Below, piece by piece: positions 38,408-49,952 of a stretch of 64,000 nucleotides of DNA. Made by a program: the position numbers and the translations under genes. How positions within the stretch are numbered: the stretch's first letter is position 1; every line of letters begins with the position of its first letter. The stretch is from Neurospora tetrasperma FGSC 2508 (taxonomy: Eukaryota; Ascomycota; Sordariomycetes; Sordariales; Sordariaceae): the NCBI RefSeq assembly GCF_000213175.1, contig NW_009799099.1, forward strand, positions 732,038 to 796,037, read 5' to 3'. The notes beneath the pieces were generated by a model. The model did not search any database, had not been told where the DNA came from, and worked only from the letters and a program-made list of their open reading frames with translations.

Positions 38408-40912
38408 GGGCATAACTTGACGACGACGAACGGGGATAGAAGAAAATGGAAAATGCATGTAAGACGCACAAGGAGCTACGAAGAGTGATGTGGAAAGTTG
38501 GCTATCCGGAGTATCTGGATAAGGAAAAGTTGCATTCCTTCCAGACCAGGGACCAAAATACAAAACGACAAAGCATGGAGGAGGTCATGTTATAGTAGTA
38601 TGGAAACGGCCGAAGAGACGGTACGAAAGTGATGGATGACAAGAATCAACGATACCAGAGGTCTGCACGGCAAGAACGAAAGGAAGAGGAAGCAAGCAGC
38701 AGCGCGACTTCTTTTATGAATTTGGTAGTTTAGGCAGTTAGGTTAATCAATGGGTTTCAAGTGTAACGAGTAGGGATTGACTGAGCTATATTTCAGGTCC
38801 GTAATCATATCTTCCATTCTTCCATCTCGTGTTTGATGACGGACTGACTATAGACGAGTGTCCATCAAGGTAGCAATTTGATGGGAATTTGACGTAACAA
38901 AACACCAGAAACGAATATAGAGACTCTCTGACTAACGAGCTATGTTCGTTGACCTTTGTATCTTTCACCGAGAACCTTAAAGCTGGTAAGTAGTGTATCA
39001 AGCTCGTTCAAGCCACCATGTCTTCATAGTCACTGGGGACTGACTCTTCACTCGACCATGACGATTCAGTTATTGCCATAGATAAGTTCGCTCCTGTTAC
39101 TTATATTCCTCTTCTTTTTTCTCATTTGTTAAGAGTTCATGAAAAGCACCGAGCTTCGTTCGATTCCCCAAGTCCCCACGGACAGTTCAGCCTGTCCCGT
39201 CGGTTCATGATAAATAAACAGATTGACCTTCGATGACATCATTGACATCACCAGACACTCAGACCCCCTATCAACAACCAATGTTCTAGTTGATTGTCCC
39301 CTCGTGTTTCGTTGTGTTCCATTGTGTTTAATACGAAACTGGGCTCTCGAATCATGAAATAAGAAGCAAAAGCCACATACGACAGTGAGGAGTGTTCTAG
39401 AACATACCTCTACCTCTACCTCTACCTCTACCTCTACCTCTACCTCTACCTCTACCTCTACCTCTACCTCTACCTCTAGTGTACCTAACTTAACTTAATC
39501 TAACCTAACCTGACCCTTGTTTCCAGGTAGTGGTGTACCTCTCCTACCTCTCCTGCCTTTCCCTCTCTTGTACACTACCTACATAAGCTTCTATCCGATC
39601 CTCGAAATCACAAATTGGTATTGCGATTAACGACTGGACTTGGAATTGACTACAGTATCACACCTACTTAATTCCCCAGCGTTTACTACATATATCCTAT
39701 TACAAGGATGAAGCTAAGAGCACCTATATCGAGTGGCATTGCAATCACTATACACTCACTATGTACTATACCTACCTAGAGCATGAACCACACTGCACAC
39801 ACTGCACAAGCTGCGACGCGCACAAACTCTCCCCTCCCGTTAAGACTTTGTAACAGCCACCTAACATCGGAATCGGCACTCCCAAATCGTAACCGGAACC
39901 CCGGCCCCGTCCATGAAAGCTCCCACCAATTCAGTTCCCCGACGAGGCTTGACTTAACGAGCGGCATGTTCAAAGTTGACGTAGGCGTTGAATGTGCGGT
40001 ACGTAGCCTAGGTAGTCTGGACCTCTTTGCGAGGCTTTGGGGTCTGGTAGATACCAGGTAAGTAGGTAAGTAAGTAGGTAAGTTTAGTAGGTAAGCATGT
40101 GACTTGATCATGTGAACAGGCAAAGCGAGCATGTGATCTCGGCATGTATGTATGTACATACATACATACCGGACTCGGAGATTGTGGAGATCTGACAGGA
40201 GACAGGAGACAGGAGACCCTGGAGGTTGATGTCGTGCATTTGAACATTTCGGTATTTAGTTGCTTGTTGGTTCTGGTGTAAGGGGGGGTGGGTCTACTTA
40301 ATACATGTGGGTTGCCAGGAACGGGTTTATAAAGATGGTTAGAATGAGGGTATTTGGAAGCTTATCGTCGAAACTTGTGAATATACCAAGATTACATGTT
40401 AGCAACAAAGACGGTGTTAACGGTGTGACGGAAATGCATGTGAATGACATCGGACTGGAATCATGATAGATAAATACCATAATCGAGAAAAACATGCGCA
40501 AGTATCACTGTCCGTCACGGACGTAAAAACATGTGAAAAATTGTTAAGTGATGATGAATTTCGAGGCTCTAGCCTTTCTCAATTTCGTTATCGAGTCAGC
40601 GAGCCCACGAGTGATTCGCTCGTAGGGTAGTAGGTAATGACTATCCAAAAGACAGACAAGACTACTGAGACGTTGTCGCCAGTCTTCCACATATCGTAAT
40701 AAGGAAAGAAAACAGTAAGAAAACAAGCAAAGGACCCAAAACACCTGCTCCGCCCAAAACCAAACAACAAGAGACCCAGTCGTGTACATAGAGGTACTCA
40801 TATGCAAAAAAAGGAAACCCATGACCATGTGTCAAACCCATTACCGCTCGCTCCAGTGATCAAAAACTCAATGAAATGTTCTCGCGTTTAGTGGAGAGCG
40901 AGAGAGAGAACA
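38408..40912. other. Intergenic region with simple repeats
   Basis: About 2.5 kb between two convergent genes, with no supported gene. It contains the TACCTC array (listed separately), short TAGG/TAAG repeats near 40060-40095, a TATG/CATA palindrome near 40145-40170, three GACAGGA copies near 40193-40216, and a CCTAGGTA octamer at 40007-40014. Confidence 0.55.
39405..39478. repeat. Hexanucleotide microsatellite (TACCTC)n
   Basis: Twelve perfect copies of TACCTC and a partial copy form 74 uninterrupted bases. It lies outside any gene I can support. A TA(A/C)CTTAA- and CTAACC-rich stretch follows it at 39481-39520. Confidence 0.95.
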
Positions 40913-41880
40913 TCAAGCTTTAGAGCCACCTTTAGCACGAGCGCCAAACACATCCTCCACCATACCACTCCACAGATCCCTAATCATACCCTGGCTACCA
41001 GCCTGCTCCTCTTGCGCCTTAGCCTCGTCGCGCGCAATGTCACGGACAAAGCCAAGGCTGACCCAGTCAGCACCAGTCCAGTTGTCCAAATCGACAACCT
41101 CCTGGCTGAGCGAGGCGGGGAGCACCTGGCCGGGCTTGTTGGCGACGACGGCGACAGCGGGCTTGCTGGCCATCAGGTCGGCGTCACCCTCAGAGGCCAT
41201 CTCGCCGCGCTGCTCGGGTTTTAGCTCGTCAAAGAGCGGCATGCGCTGTACCGTGGGGGGAGGAGGGGTCTTGTTGTCTGGGAGCAGGGGGACGCGGATG
41301 GTGTCAAAGTAGGTGGGGTGGAAAGCAGAGGCATGGCTGGATTCTATGGCGGCAAGGTTGGGAAGGACGACGGCGTCGATGCCGTTGGCGAAGAAGGAGG
41401 GGTTGATGGAGGCGTTGGTAGGGGCCGAGGTACGGAAGCCTTGCATCAGGGGAACCTTGCGAGGAGTGCGGGCCTGGTGTGATTTGTTAGTGTCATGGTT
41501 ATTCACATTGAGTTTGGTGGTGTGGACGGAAGTGAACGGGACGTTTGTGAGAGAGCATTTCCCGAATTGGGTGATTACGCTGCAAGGACGGGAAGATGAT
41601 AGGAGATAATGGTTCGATTATCTGATAGGTGCCGTGTGGTGAGGGAAGTCCGCAATTGGAGACCATGGTCCAAGGAAATGTGGCAGTGTCATGTAAATGG
41701 AGGGGCAGAGGTGGAAAAGGAGCAATGAGGAGAGAAACAAAGGGGGAGGGAACTTACATCAAGACTCTCAGTCCTGCTGACGTTGCTGGTGGCATTGAGG
41801 ATAAAGCTAGGCTTGGCAACAGCAGGAGATGTGCTCAAAGACCTGGTGAGTTTTGTGACGGGAGCCGCGATTCTCGACAT
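40913..41880 (-). CDS. Probable small mitochondrial protein, function unknown
   Basis: Two exons (41880-41758 and 41473-40913), with a relatively long intron of 284 bases (donor GTAAGT, branch CTAAC, acceptor ACCAG), join in phase to give 227 residues. The N-terminus MSRIAAPVTKLTRSLSTSPA has the make-up of a mitochondrial presequence: Arg and Lys, Ser and Thr, no acidic residue, amphipathic. The next part repeats such features (ILNATSNVSRTESLD, then basic PRKVPLMQGF). The body is soluble and Ala/Pro-rich, with FHPTYFDTIRVPLLPDNKTP and a compact C-terminal part (LDNWTGADWVSLGFVRDIAR, MIRDLWSGMVEDVFGARAKG). No transmembrane helix is visible. I do not recognise the family; the C-terminal part is the most likely conserved region. 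The start ATG is the only one before the presequence and lies just after a CA-rich leader. Confidence 0.75.
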
Positions 41881-44800
41881 GATTGATGTTGTTGTTGTGG
41901 TTGGTTGGTTGTGTGGTGTTGATATGTATTACACAGTATGAATGATTTCCCGATTCGGAAAGCTGTGTCGAGTGCTTCACCGGATGGCTATTTGATGTCG
42001 AAGAGGTGCGAGGATTGAGAGTATGAAAGGACAGAGACAGAAGATGAGTCGAGAGGAGAGAGATGGCTGGTATTTGAGTTCAGAGTTGAACAAGGGAGCT
42101 GACGAGATGTTGAGGATGTTGGGGACTGAAGCTGGGGGAGAGAAGCAGTCGATATAAGTCGAGGCCGGGAACGGACCTCCGGGACCCTCACTCGAGAGAT
42201 CTGGGCAGACCAAAGCCAATCTGAGGAGAACACTCACTGACAGGGGGGGAGGGGGGTACAAAAGATGTCAAGAAAGAAAGGAGGGGACAGGGAAGCTTGG
42301 AGTTGGCGGCATGCATGATTGCAGCAATGAGGATTCGACTTTGATCTGCGTGAAGAGTTGACTCGTGCGTTGCTGTTGGAGACGACTGCCGCCGCTCGAC
42401 AACAAACCGGCACATCGCTCTTGCATCCCCATACTACATATGGTACAGCTCGCCATACAGGTCCAATGCCACCCCCTCCTGCGATTAGGTGCACCTGTGG
42501 CGATTGATTGACTGTCCCATCACTCCCAAGTCCCAAAAGTCCCCAGACTACGGACCCCTCTTTCTTATGTAAGTGATGGTCGGAGGCCTGGGGACGAGAA
42601 CATGGTGTTTGATTGGCACCATGTCTGCACTAGACATGGCGACGTTGGAGGTTGCCAGGGTTACAATGTTTATCATGGCCTTGATCGTCCGTTTTGGTGT
42701 TTTTAGTCCCAGCATCTCGCAGCATCCCGAGATGGAATGGGCAGAGGACCGAAAGGTCCAAGCTAGGGGGGGGAGGGGGGTCCGCTGTATGAGCCGATGA
42801 CGACGTAGATGCGAGTGCGCAATCCCGAGTATTCTCGAGCGTCAAACAGCCCATGGCTGCAGCTTTGTGTTCCCGCGGCCTTCCATTTCTCCTCTGCCCC
42901 GAGTTTCACAGGTTTGACTGACCCGGATCGCCACCATTTCGGGCATCCGGATACCTAGCAGTGACTAACACGCACAATGACTACTTACCAAAGCCCCAGG
43001 TTTTGGAGCCGGTGAGATGGTCGTCTTGGGGAGTGTTGCACTGGAGTGTTTGTGGAGTTCGCACCAAGCATCCCGAACCCACCCTCTCCTCGTACGGCCA
43101 CGACCTGACGGAACAGCCCCAGCACCACTACAGGGAGGAGGGGGGTTCGTGAGTTGCCTTCCAACCAAGTCACAAGATCTCAACGACTTGATCCAGATGC
43201 CAGATTCGCACTTGCCTGCCAGTTGCCTTACCGAGCTTGGCGGGCTGTCTGCCGTGTGTTCCTGAGACAGTGGGGAAGTCTGGCGGGGAAAATGCGACCC
43301 TGAACAGCTAGGAAGCTTTGACAGGGGGTGGCCCAGCTGCTCAACAAGAGTGAGGAAGCTTGGGCCATCAAGGTTCCGCTTCCCTTCTGGCAACGCACAG
43401 CACCCCGCGAGGCGGTCAGTCCGTTGTCGGTCTTCCATGGTGAGTGAGGCTTCGCTCAATTCCACTTTCTCCTACAACACGTCGCCCCCCCGCGGGCCCG
43501 ACACAGCGCCCTTCCAAGACCACAAGCGAAAGCAAAGTAATCCAACACCAGAGCTGTCCAGACCATTGGCTACCAGCACCAGGCTTGATCCGGCTAGCTG
43601 GTCAACAACTTTTGACAGCACGTGGGCAATCCGTGAATCGCATCTCATCTGTCAGTCTGTCACTGGTGCGCTTGGTGCGCTAGGTACGGACAGTGACTGG
43701 GTACGTCACAGTTCACGGATGGCCCGGCTGATGTATATTCGACGGATGGGGGGTTTTCTCCATGTCCTGCGTGCGTGTCTCGAGGCGGTAAGCTTGTGCA
43801 GCAGTTGAGTCAGTCTTCTTTCTTTCTGACAGTCATGTTTCCGGGGGCTGGAGAGGTGGATGGATGGTCGTGTGCTGGAGACAGACCAGTTCCAGTTGGG
43901 ACAAGCGAGCTGCTTGCCGATCTTTGCTGTTCGTCTTGGACACTGGGGATACCCTCACTTCAGAGTCATGGCCTCAATCAGACACAAGATCTTGTGATCT
44001 CAATATTACAAATCTTGCCAGAACCCAGACGTATTTCAAATAAACTTTGTGGTTCAATCTGATACCGCAGGGTCATCGACTTGCCTATCAGAGAGAGAGG
44101 TAGGCCAGTCGAAGCCTCATGGAATCAACCTTATTCTGTTCCATGCAGGTAAGCCCTGCGTCCAAGATCACGAAATCCTCATCACCTGGGAATCAGCCAC
44201 TTGTTGCCTCCCGAATATCAATCCTAACTCTGATTTGTCACGGTGTTTTTGAAACTTTCCTGAAAGTCGTTTGCTGCTTTCGGCCCTTTGCCCAGCCTGC
44301 GCCGTGTAAGCTGGACGCCAGGGCATTTCTGATCCCGGCGCCCTTTACCAATCAATCTTTATCAGCCACTCACATATCAGGAACTGTGTACGCACATCAC
44401 AGCCTCGCTTCGGACCGCACCTTGTCTAAGACGTACGTTCGAAAAGGGATAGACTTCGCATCCTCAACAATACGACCTTTCTGGGGTTGTCTGCCGCTGA
44501 GAGACGGTTCAACACTAGGCCACGGCCGTCCGCGGAACTTTCGACTCGCCCCTCTATATGTGCCCTCCGGGCTTCTTCCACTACGATAAGGACACCAGCC
44601 ACGTTGTTGCTACCTTTTTGGACAGTGACCTTGCTCAAAGGACACAAACTAACACAAAGGGAAAGAAGATTAGGCGCATAATAATTAGTGCCAGGTTATT
44701 GATGGCCAGGCGTCAGAAAAGCCATCTCCTCCCAAGAAAGCGCCATTCACGACTGAGGATGCCCTCCCCCTCATTATTATCATCTGTGGGGTATGTAGCT

Positions 44801-44915
44801 GTCGACCTGTCACTTCTTTGACAGTTCCACTTACGCTACAACCACATCGGTCCTTGCCGTGATTCCAAAACAATGCAACAAGGGACCACCGGCACTTGAT
44901 GACGAATGTGTGGTA
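41881..44915. other. Gene-free region left of the transposon
   Basis: About 3 kb with GC content like the surrounding genes and many short frames on both strands, none with a motif or splice model I can support. The first 300 bases are the promoter of the mitochondrial-type gene. Nothing else is identified. Confidence 0.5.
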
Positions 44916-44917
44916 TA
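44916..44917. repeat. TA target-site duplication, left copy
   Basis: A TA dinucleotide directly precedes the first base of the left inverted repeat (GGTATA then CTTGGGGG), and a second TA follows the right inverted repeat at 48137-48138. Tc1/mariner/pogo elements duplicate TA on insertion. Confidence 0.7.
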
Positions 44918-45001
44918 CTTGGGGGCTGGGCGAAGTGGGACCTTTTGTCAACCCCCTCTCATAAAAGAGGGGGAAAAAAAAAAATAGGACAAACTTTTAT
45001 T
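44918..45001 (+). repeat. Left terminal inverted repeat with internal hairpin
   Basis: Runs inward from CTTGGGGGCTGGGCG to TAGGACAAACTTTTATT. It contains a short palindrome, CCCCCTCT (44952-44959) and AGAGGGGG (44966-44973), which can fold into a stem of eight pairs with a six-base loop. The same palindrome occurs in the right repeat. Confidence 0.85.
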
Positions 45002-45099
45002 ATAGGACAAGCCACGTAGTAATCTACTAATGAAATAACCCATCCCTATAGTAAATTACTACATTATATATTAATACAATATTGTTAAGAACCTAATAT

Positions 45100-47835
45100 A
45101 TTACCCAATTAGATAGTAAGTAAATAAGAGACTAGGTTTCAGTCTTTTCTATCATTTTCTAGCGCTAGTGCAAGTGCTGGTGCGGGTGTAACCTCCTACA
45201 CAACCGCTTCCCGCCTTAACAGCGTACTCTTTATACGTATAGCCTCCTTTTGTACCTATATACGGGGTCTTATAGTACTTTTAACGAACTTTATAACCTT
45301 CTAATATAGTATTAACTCTAGAGCTTTTAATCGTAATAAGGTAAATAAGAGGGTAGGAGCTAGTATTAAAGTAGCTAGTATTAATAATCTAATTTGTATG
45401 GGAGGTTTAGGTGTAGCGGGTGGGTTAAAGAGACAGCGGTTAATTAGAGGGAGGAGTATTAGTAAATCCTCCTCCTCCTTCTCCTTGTTATTATCCCTAT
45501 CGTAGACTTTTTTAAATATAGCCTCGTCCTTATCATTATCGTTATTAATAAGGGTAGTCTCATCTTCGAATATTTTATTAATTATCTATATATCAAAACG
45601 AGTAATAACTTAAGAAGCTGTTTTAATAATTAAAGGGCGAAGGTATAAGGGTAAGGAGGGGAACTCTAACAAGCAAATATTAGAAGGATTATTATTTAAA
45701 ATAAACTCAATAGAATTATTAAATAATAAATTAAATAAGTTACCTTATACTCTTTTATAAGACTCTAGCACTAATATGCTATATGTATTACGTATATACA
45801 GTCCCCCCCCTTCCTCCTCCTCGTCTAGCGTATTGAATATATCCTCCTTATAAAATAGTATATACTCTTCTTTTAACTACTCCTTCTTCCAATTATTAAG
45901 GTAAACCTTCTACATAACCTTACCCTTACCATTAATAAGATTATTAACCTATTACTCGTATAACTACTTCTAAATCTTCTTATTCTCTAATCTAATGGCT
46001 AATATTTACCTTCTTATATTAATAGCCTACTCTTTCTATACCCGCTCTATGGCTCTCTAATTAAATTCTTCCTTCGAAAGGGAGAGAAACTCGCCCTCTT
46101 GTAGTACTTTATATACCCATCTCCTTATTTTACAATCTAAAATAGCAGCCTTCTCCCTATCTTATCGGTTATATTCTTAAATAGTATTATATATTAATAG
46201 TCCCTTATAAACAACGGTCTTAATGGTAGAATAACGTTAATATATTAGCAAATTAAAAGTATAATAGTATTTATCTTTAATATAAATAATAACTTTCGCT
46301 ACCTTAGCAAAGCGGTCTTCGCTAAAGAATATCGAAGGGAGTGCGGAGTTGGATTACTTTGGCTATTTTACCTAGATTTAAAGCAGAACTTGTATCCTAT
46401 TAATTAACTACATCCTAATATCCGAGAATCTGTTGAAAATATTATACGCGATTATACTATTATTGAGAATACTCTAAAAGACCGGAGGCAATATAGTTAA
46501 TTAATTAGCGAGATAGGAGGAACGGGCGGTAGTAATTTAAATCTAACTTACCTTCAATTCTCTAACAAAAGTAATATAAATAAAGCTATACTCGTTTTAT
46601 TAAATAAATTACTTTAAAACCTTCTAGTAATAGGATTTAAATAAAGAGAATACTCCAATGTTAAATAATTGTATTAAATATATTAAATAAGGAGGCAAGC
46701 CCATTAAAATAATATTGAAGGCATCGGTATACTCTTTAATATCTATATTGCAATAACTACTAAACCTATTAATAATTAGAATACAGTAGACTAATTTATA
46801 CAACTTCCTTAATCCTACTCTATATACTAAATTTAGGATTTTCTAACTAAATACATTATAACTATACTAATTACACCCAAACTACTTAGTAAAAGAAAAC
46901 TCTTCTTTTCCTAGCTTATAGCTGTCCTCTTCTCTTAACTGTATAAAAGTTGGTAATAGGTAGAAGGAGTAGTAATTAAAGTACTTTAATTAGTCTAAGG
47001 TAAATTCTACGTTCGAAAAGCCAATTAGTAATTTAGTAAATCTAACCCTCTTATTTAGATTATTAATAAAGAAATCTTCTATTAAGTTAGTTTTAAATAT
47101 TATATATACTAGTACTGCGTACCCTGCCGTACTTATTCCTACTATAAGGGTAATAAACTTATAATTAATAATATTATTAATTTCTAACTTTTACTTTACC
47201 AACTCTCTTAATATAATTACCCTTACTCGCCTACCCACTACATAGTTGAATTTTACCCCCATCTCGTTACAATTTTAGATATCGCCTCTTTCAACTCCGT
47301 ACTTCTTAATAATAGTTTTGTACTCATCGAACTATTTATTAATAAACTCCTTATTCAACTCCTAGAATTATTATTTAATATTAACTGTACGGTAAGTAGA
47401 GGTTTTAAACTTTAAATAGTCTTTAAGGAAGTTAATTAACTACATTATATTATAAATTTCTAAAACCCCCTGCAACAAACGTAATTAATTTACCGCCGCA
47501 ATAACCATTTAGTATAGCGTTAGGAACCGTCTCTAAAAATAAAATATTATATACGATATAATAGTATCCTCCTTTATCTCAATTAATATATAGAGTCGCC
47601 CGACCAGCCGTAATAAGATAATTGGTTTAGTAGTCTCAATTAACAATTTAATATAATAAGTAATAGAGGTACGCGACTCTCCTGTAATGGCAGCGATCTC
47701 TCTAATAATCAGCGGCTTGTACGATAACTTCAATTGTTCGAAATGTTTACGGGCATCGAAATATATACGGGCGCCTCTATACCCAGCGGGCGCCTCCCCC
47801 AACTCCTCAAAATGCTTATCAAAATTTATAGGCAC
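45100..47835 (-). pseudogene. Decayed pogo/Fot1-family transposase
   Basis: Read on the minus strand. Near 47533-47835 the frame keeps the N-terminal DNA-binding part: ARKHFEQLKLSYKPLIIREI, then GESRTSITYY and a spoiled VGRPRILT-type segment. Near 47255-47340 it reads FDEYKTIIKKYGVERGDI, stop, NCNEMGVKF, which corresponds to the DIWNxDExG block of the pogo DDE domain. The Trp codon has become a stop (47275-47277) and the first catalytic Asp is Asn (codon AAC at 47268-47266), both G-to-A changes. Further on, ITLIVGISTAGYAVLVYIIF, NLIEDFFINN and FTLD-stop-LKYF continue in the same frame. The remaining catalytic residues and the 3' end could not be placed. The reading frame is not shifted, so decay was by point mutation rather than indels. 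The limits given are approximate. Confidence 0.85.
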
Positions 47836-48044
47836 TATAATACGAGTAAAATTAACGACTTATCTATTAATCTATAAATATATAAATTACTCACTTTTTT
47901 ATAGATTTACAGTAAAAACGACGAAAGAACAATATATTGCAATGCGTTGTATTGCGAAATGCGGCCCGGTTTTACAATACAAATAAGCGATTTTGTAGGG
48001 CATTAATAGGAGATTTAATATAGTACCGATCGGCTTTGTCCCAG

Positions 48045-48136
48045 AATAAAAGTTTGTCCTACTAATTTTTTCCCCCCTCTTTAATGAAGAGGGGGGAAGA
48101 AAAGGACCCACACCAGGCCGCCCTCCAACCCCCAAG
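48045..48136 (-). repeat. Right terminal inverted repeat with internal hairpin
   Basis: Inverted counterpart of the left repeat. It ends CCAACCCCCAAG at 48136, next to TA. It carries the palindrome CCCCCCTCT (48072-48080) and AGAGGGGGG (48088-48096). The two repeats differ by scattered substitutions and a few indels. Confidence 0.85.
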
Positions 48137-48138
48137 TA

Positions 48139-49952
48139 CATACAATGTCATGGGCTGCCGCTGTATTCACGTTCGGGATTGGAATCGTCCACTCGAACGT
48201 CGACGAGACATTGTGAGATCATAACAGATTTTTTTTTTTTTTCATATTGACATCGAAGGTAGACCTCATCCTAACTAACATATCACATTGGACACAGCAC
48301 AATGATGGTTAGTCTCCATGGCGAAACCTCCCTTTGACGAAAAAAAAAAAAACAATAAAAAAAACAAAATAAAATGAACACCTAATCGGAGGTAACCCCT
48401 CGATCGTTGGGCAAAAAACCCGAGCATCAACATATAGAACTCTACGCGAACGCTAAATACGACACCAAGTAGACTGGCTATCCCATCAACATCATATTTG
48501 ACGCTGGAGGACCATACTGACAAACCCGCCTATCAATCCACCATACCAGCTTTCTCTCACAACGAGGTACACTCACTCTTAGTTAGCATCTTGCTTAATC
48601 CTCTACGGAATAGACAGAACTGCTTCGCTATCTTCCATGACTCACTCGCTTGACGACTCGGCGATTTATCATAGTGTTTCCCAAATAATATTATCTACCC
48701 AACGTTCATCATCTCGACAACGGTACCTTTATAAAACCAATCCGTCATTCTTCCATTCTTGTGCGACATTATACACACACACATCATCATACTCCATATA
48801 TACACGTTCCAACGCCTCTGATGTAGATGTACCATATAAATCGGGGGTTAATCATCAACTTTCAGGGAAATCAGGCAGAATAATCTGCCAGTATACTGCC
48901 CGAAAATGTGCAATTTATGTCCTCCACAATACGTGGATGAGACATGCTACTACCCCGAAGTACTTACTGCATATTCAAATTCTCTGATGCCCTCCCTGCC
49001 CCTTTCCAACCTTTCAAGTTCTTTTCGAGAAGCGCTGGACTGGAGAGGGGTGGAGACATTCGAAATCGCTGCCGTCTTGTGCATACCTACAGTTTCTGTC
49101 TGGTGGGCATGAATGTTGCCGCAGTACCCTTTCTTACAGACTACTCTACCTATGCCTGATTTCCCTGAAACCAAATTAAAAATCAACCCCCCCGCGAGTT
49201 TACCTATACAGTAATTAAGATCCTACCTGACTGAACTGCACCAAACGCCTATATACCCATCGCATCATCACCGCCTCTTCACCTATAAGTTTCCTTCTCC
49301 CCCCACCCAACCTCCTCCGGAAGGCCCGGAAGGCCATCCCAGACGCGGACATACAGGTGACAATTATGCGATTCTCCATCATGGCTACCAAACACCGCTC
49401 TTTGTTTTGCTTCATATACTAACAAAAAAAATGGAAAGAAGGTAAGAAACAACAGTGTCAAGTGACCGTGACATGTGATGATGTTCCATGGCGATCGACC
49501 TTTGGATAGTGGATTGTGGAGTATAACTGTGAGCTTGACCTTGATGAGGGGATCTGGGTAGGTAGCATGTTGTCAATGTTGTCAATGTGGGCTAGACAGT
49601 TTCACCGAGACGGTCCCGAGAGAAATTCAAAGACTGGGTGCCAGTTGGTCATCACAAACTCCAACAAAGAGGGGATTTTGGTGTCATGTTGCGATATTTA
49701 CTCTCCCATTGACTACTCGCTCAGTTCAGTTGCTGGAGGGCATGCGATTCCATTTGCTTTTAGATGGTTCGTCAAGATTCGCAGCCGCACAAATCCAGCT
49801 GGACACGACATCAACATAGCAGGATGTGCACACTGAGATGGCCCCTTTCTTGGTAAGTGCACTCACACGACACGCCTAGTGAAGAGGGTTCCCCCCCCAC
49901 CCGCCGCGTTTCTTGCATCCAACTATGAAGCTTTTACATGGCAGTAGTTTCA
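48139..49952. other. Gene-free region right of the transposon
   Basis: About 1.8 kb with poly-A and poly-T runs (about 48227-48242 and 48340-48360) and only short frames. An open frame at 49516-49836 (106 codons, from an ATG) shows no motif and no support from context. Nothing is called here. Confidence 0.5.

Larger units (their letters stand above)
44918..48136 (-). mobile_element. RIP-mutated pogo/Fot1-like DNA transposon, full length
   Basis: A 3219-base element is bounded by inverted repeats of about 85-95 bases and TA duplications. The outermost bases are CTTGGGGG on both sides when read inward. The inner parts share TAGGACAAACTTTTATT (44985-45001 and, inverted, 48045-48061). Between them the base composition falls sharply towards A and T with many TpA steps, unlike all neighbouring DNA. 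The minus strand keeps a decayed pogo-type transposase in one long frame, interrupted mainly where tryptophan codons would stand. This is the pattern left by RIP (C-to-T and G-to-A on both strands of repeated DNA). The element should be immobile. Its AT-rich body is a likely site of DNA methylation and H3K9-methyl heterochromatin, which is known for RIP products in Neurospora but inferred here. Confidence 0.9.

Noticed and set aside
37409-38563. Long minus-strand frame opposite rae1
   Set aside because: It runs through the rae1 introns and exons without splice logic; the WD40 protein on the plus strand explains the region.
39146-39185. GTTCGATTCC-like tRNA T-loop sequence
   Set aside because: The flanking bases do not pair into a T stem, and no D arm, anticodon arm or acceptor stem could be drawn.
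47533-47835. Intact 100-aa gene inside the AT-rich region
   Set aside because: It is the surviving N-terminal part of the decayed transposase and has no separate ATG start.
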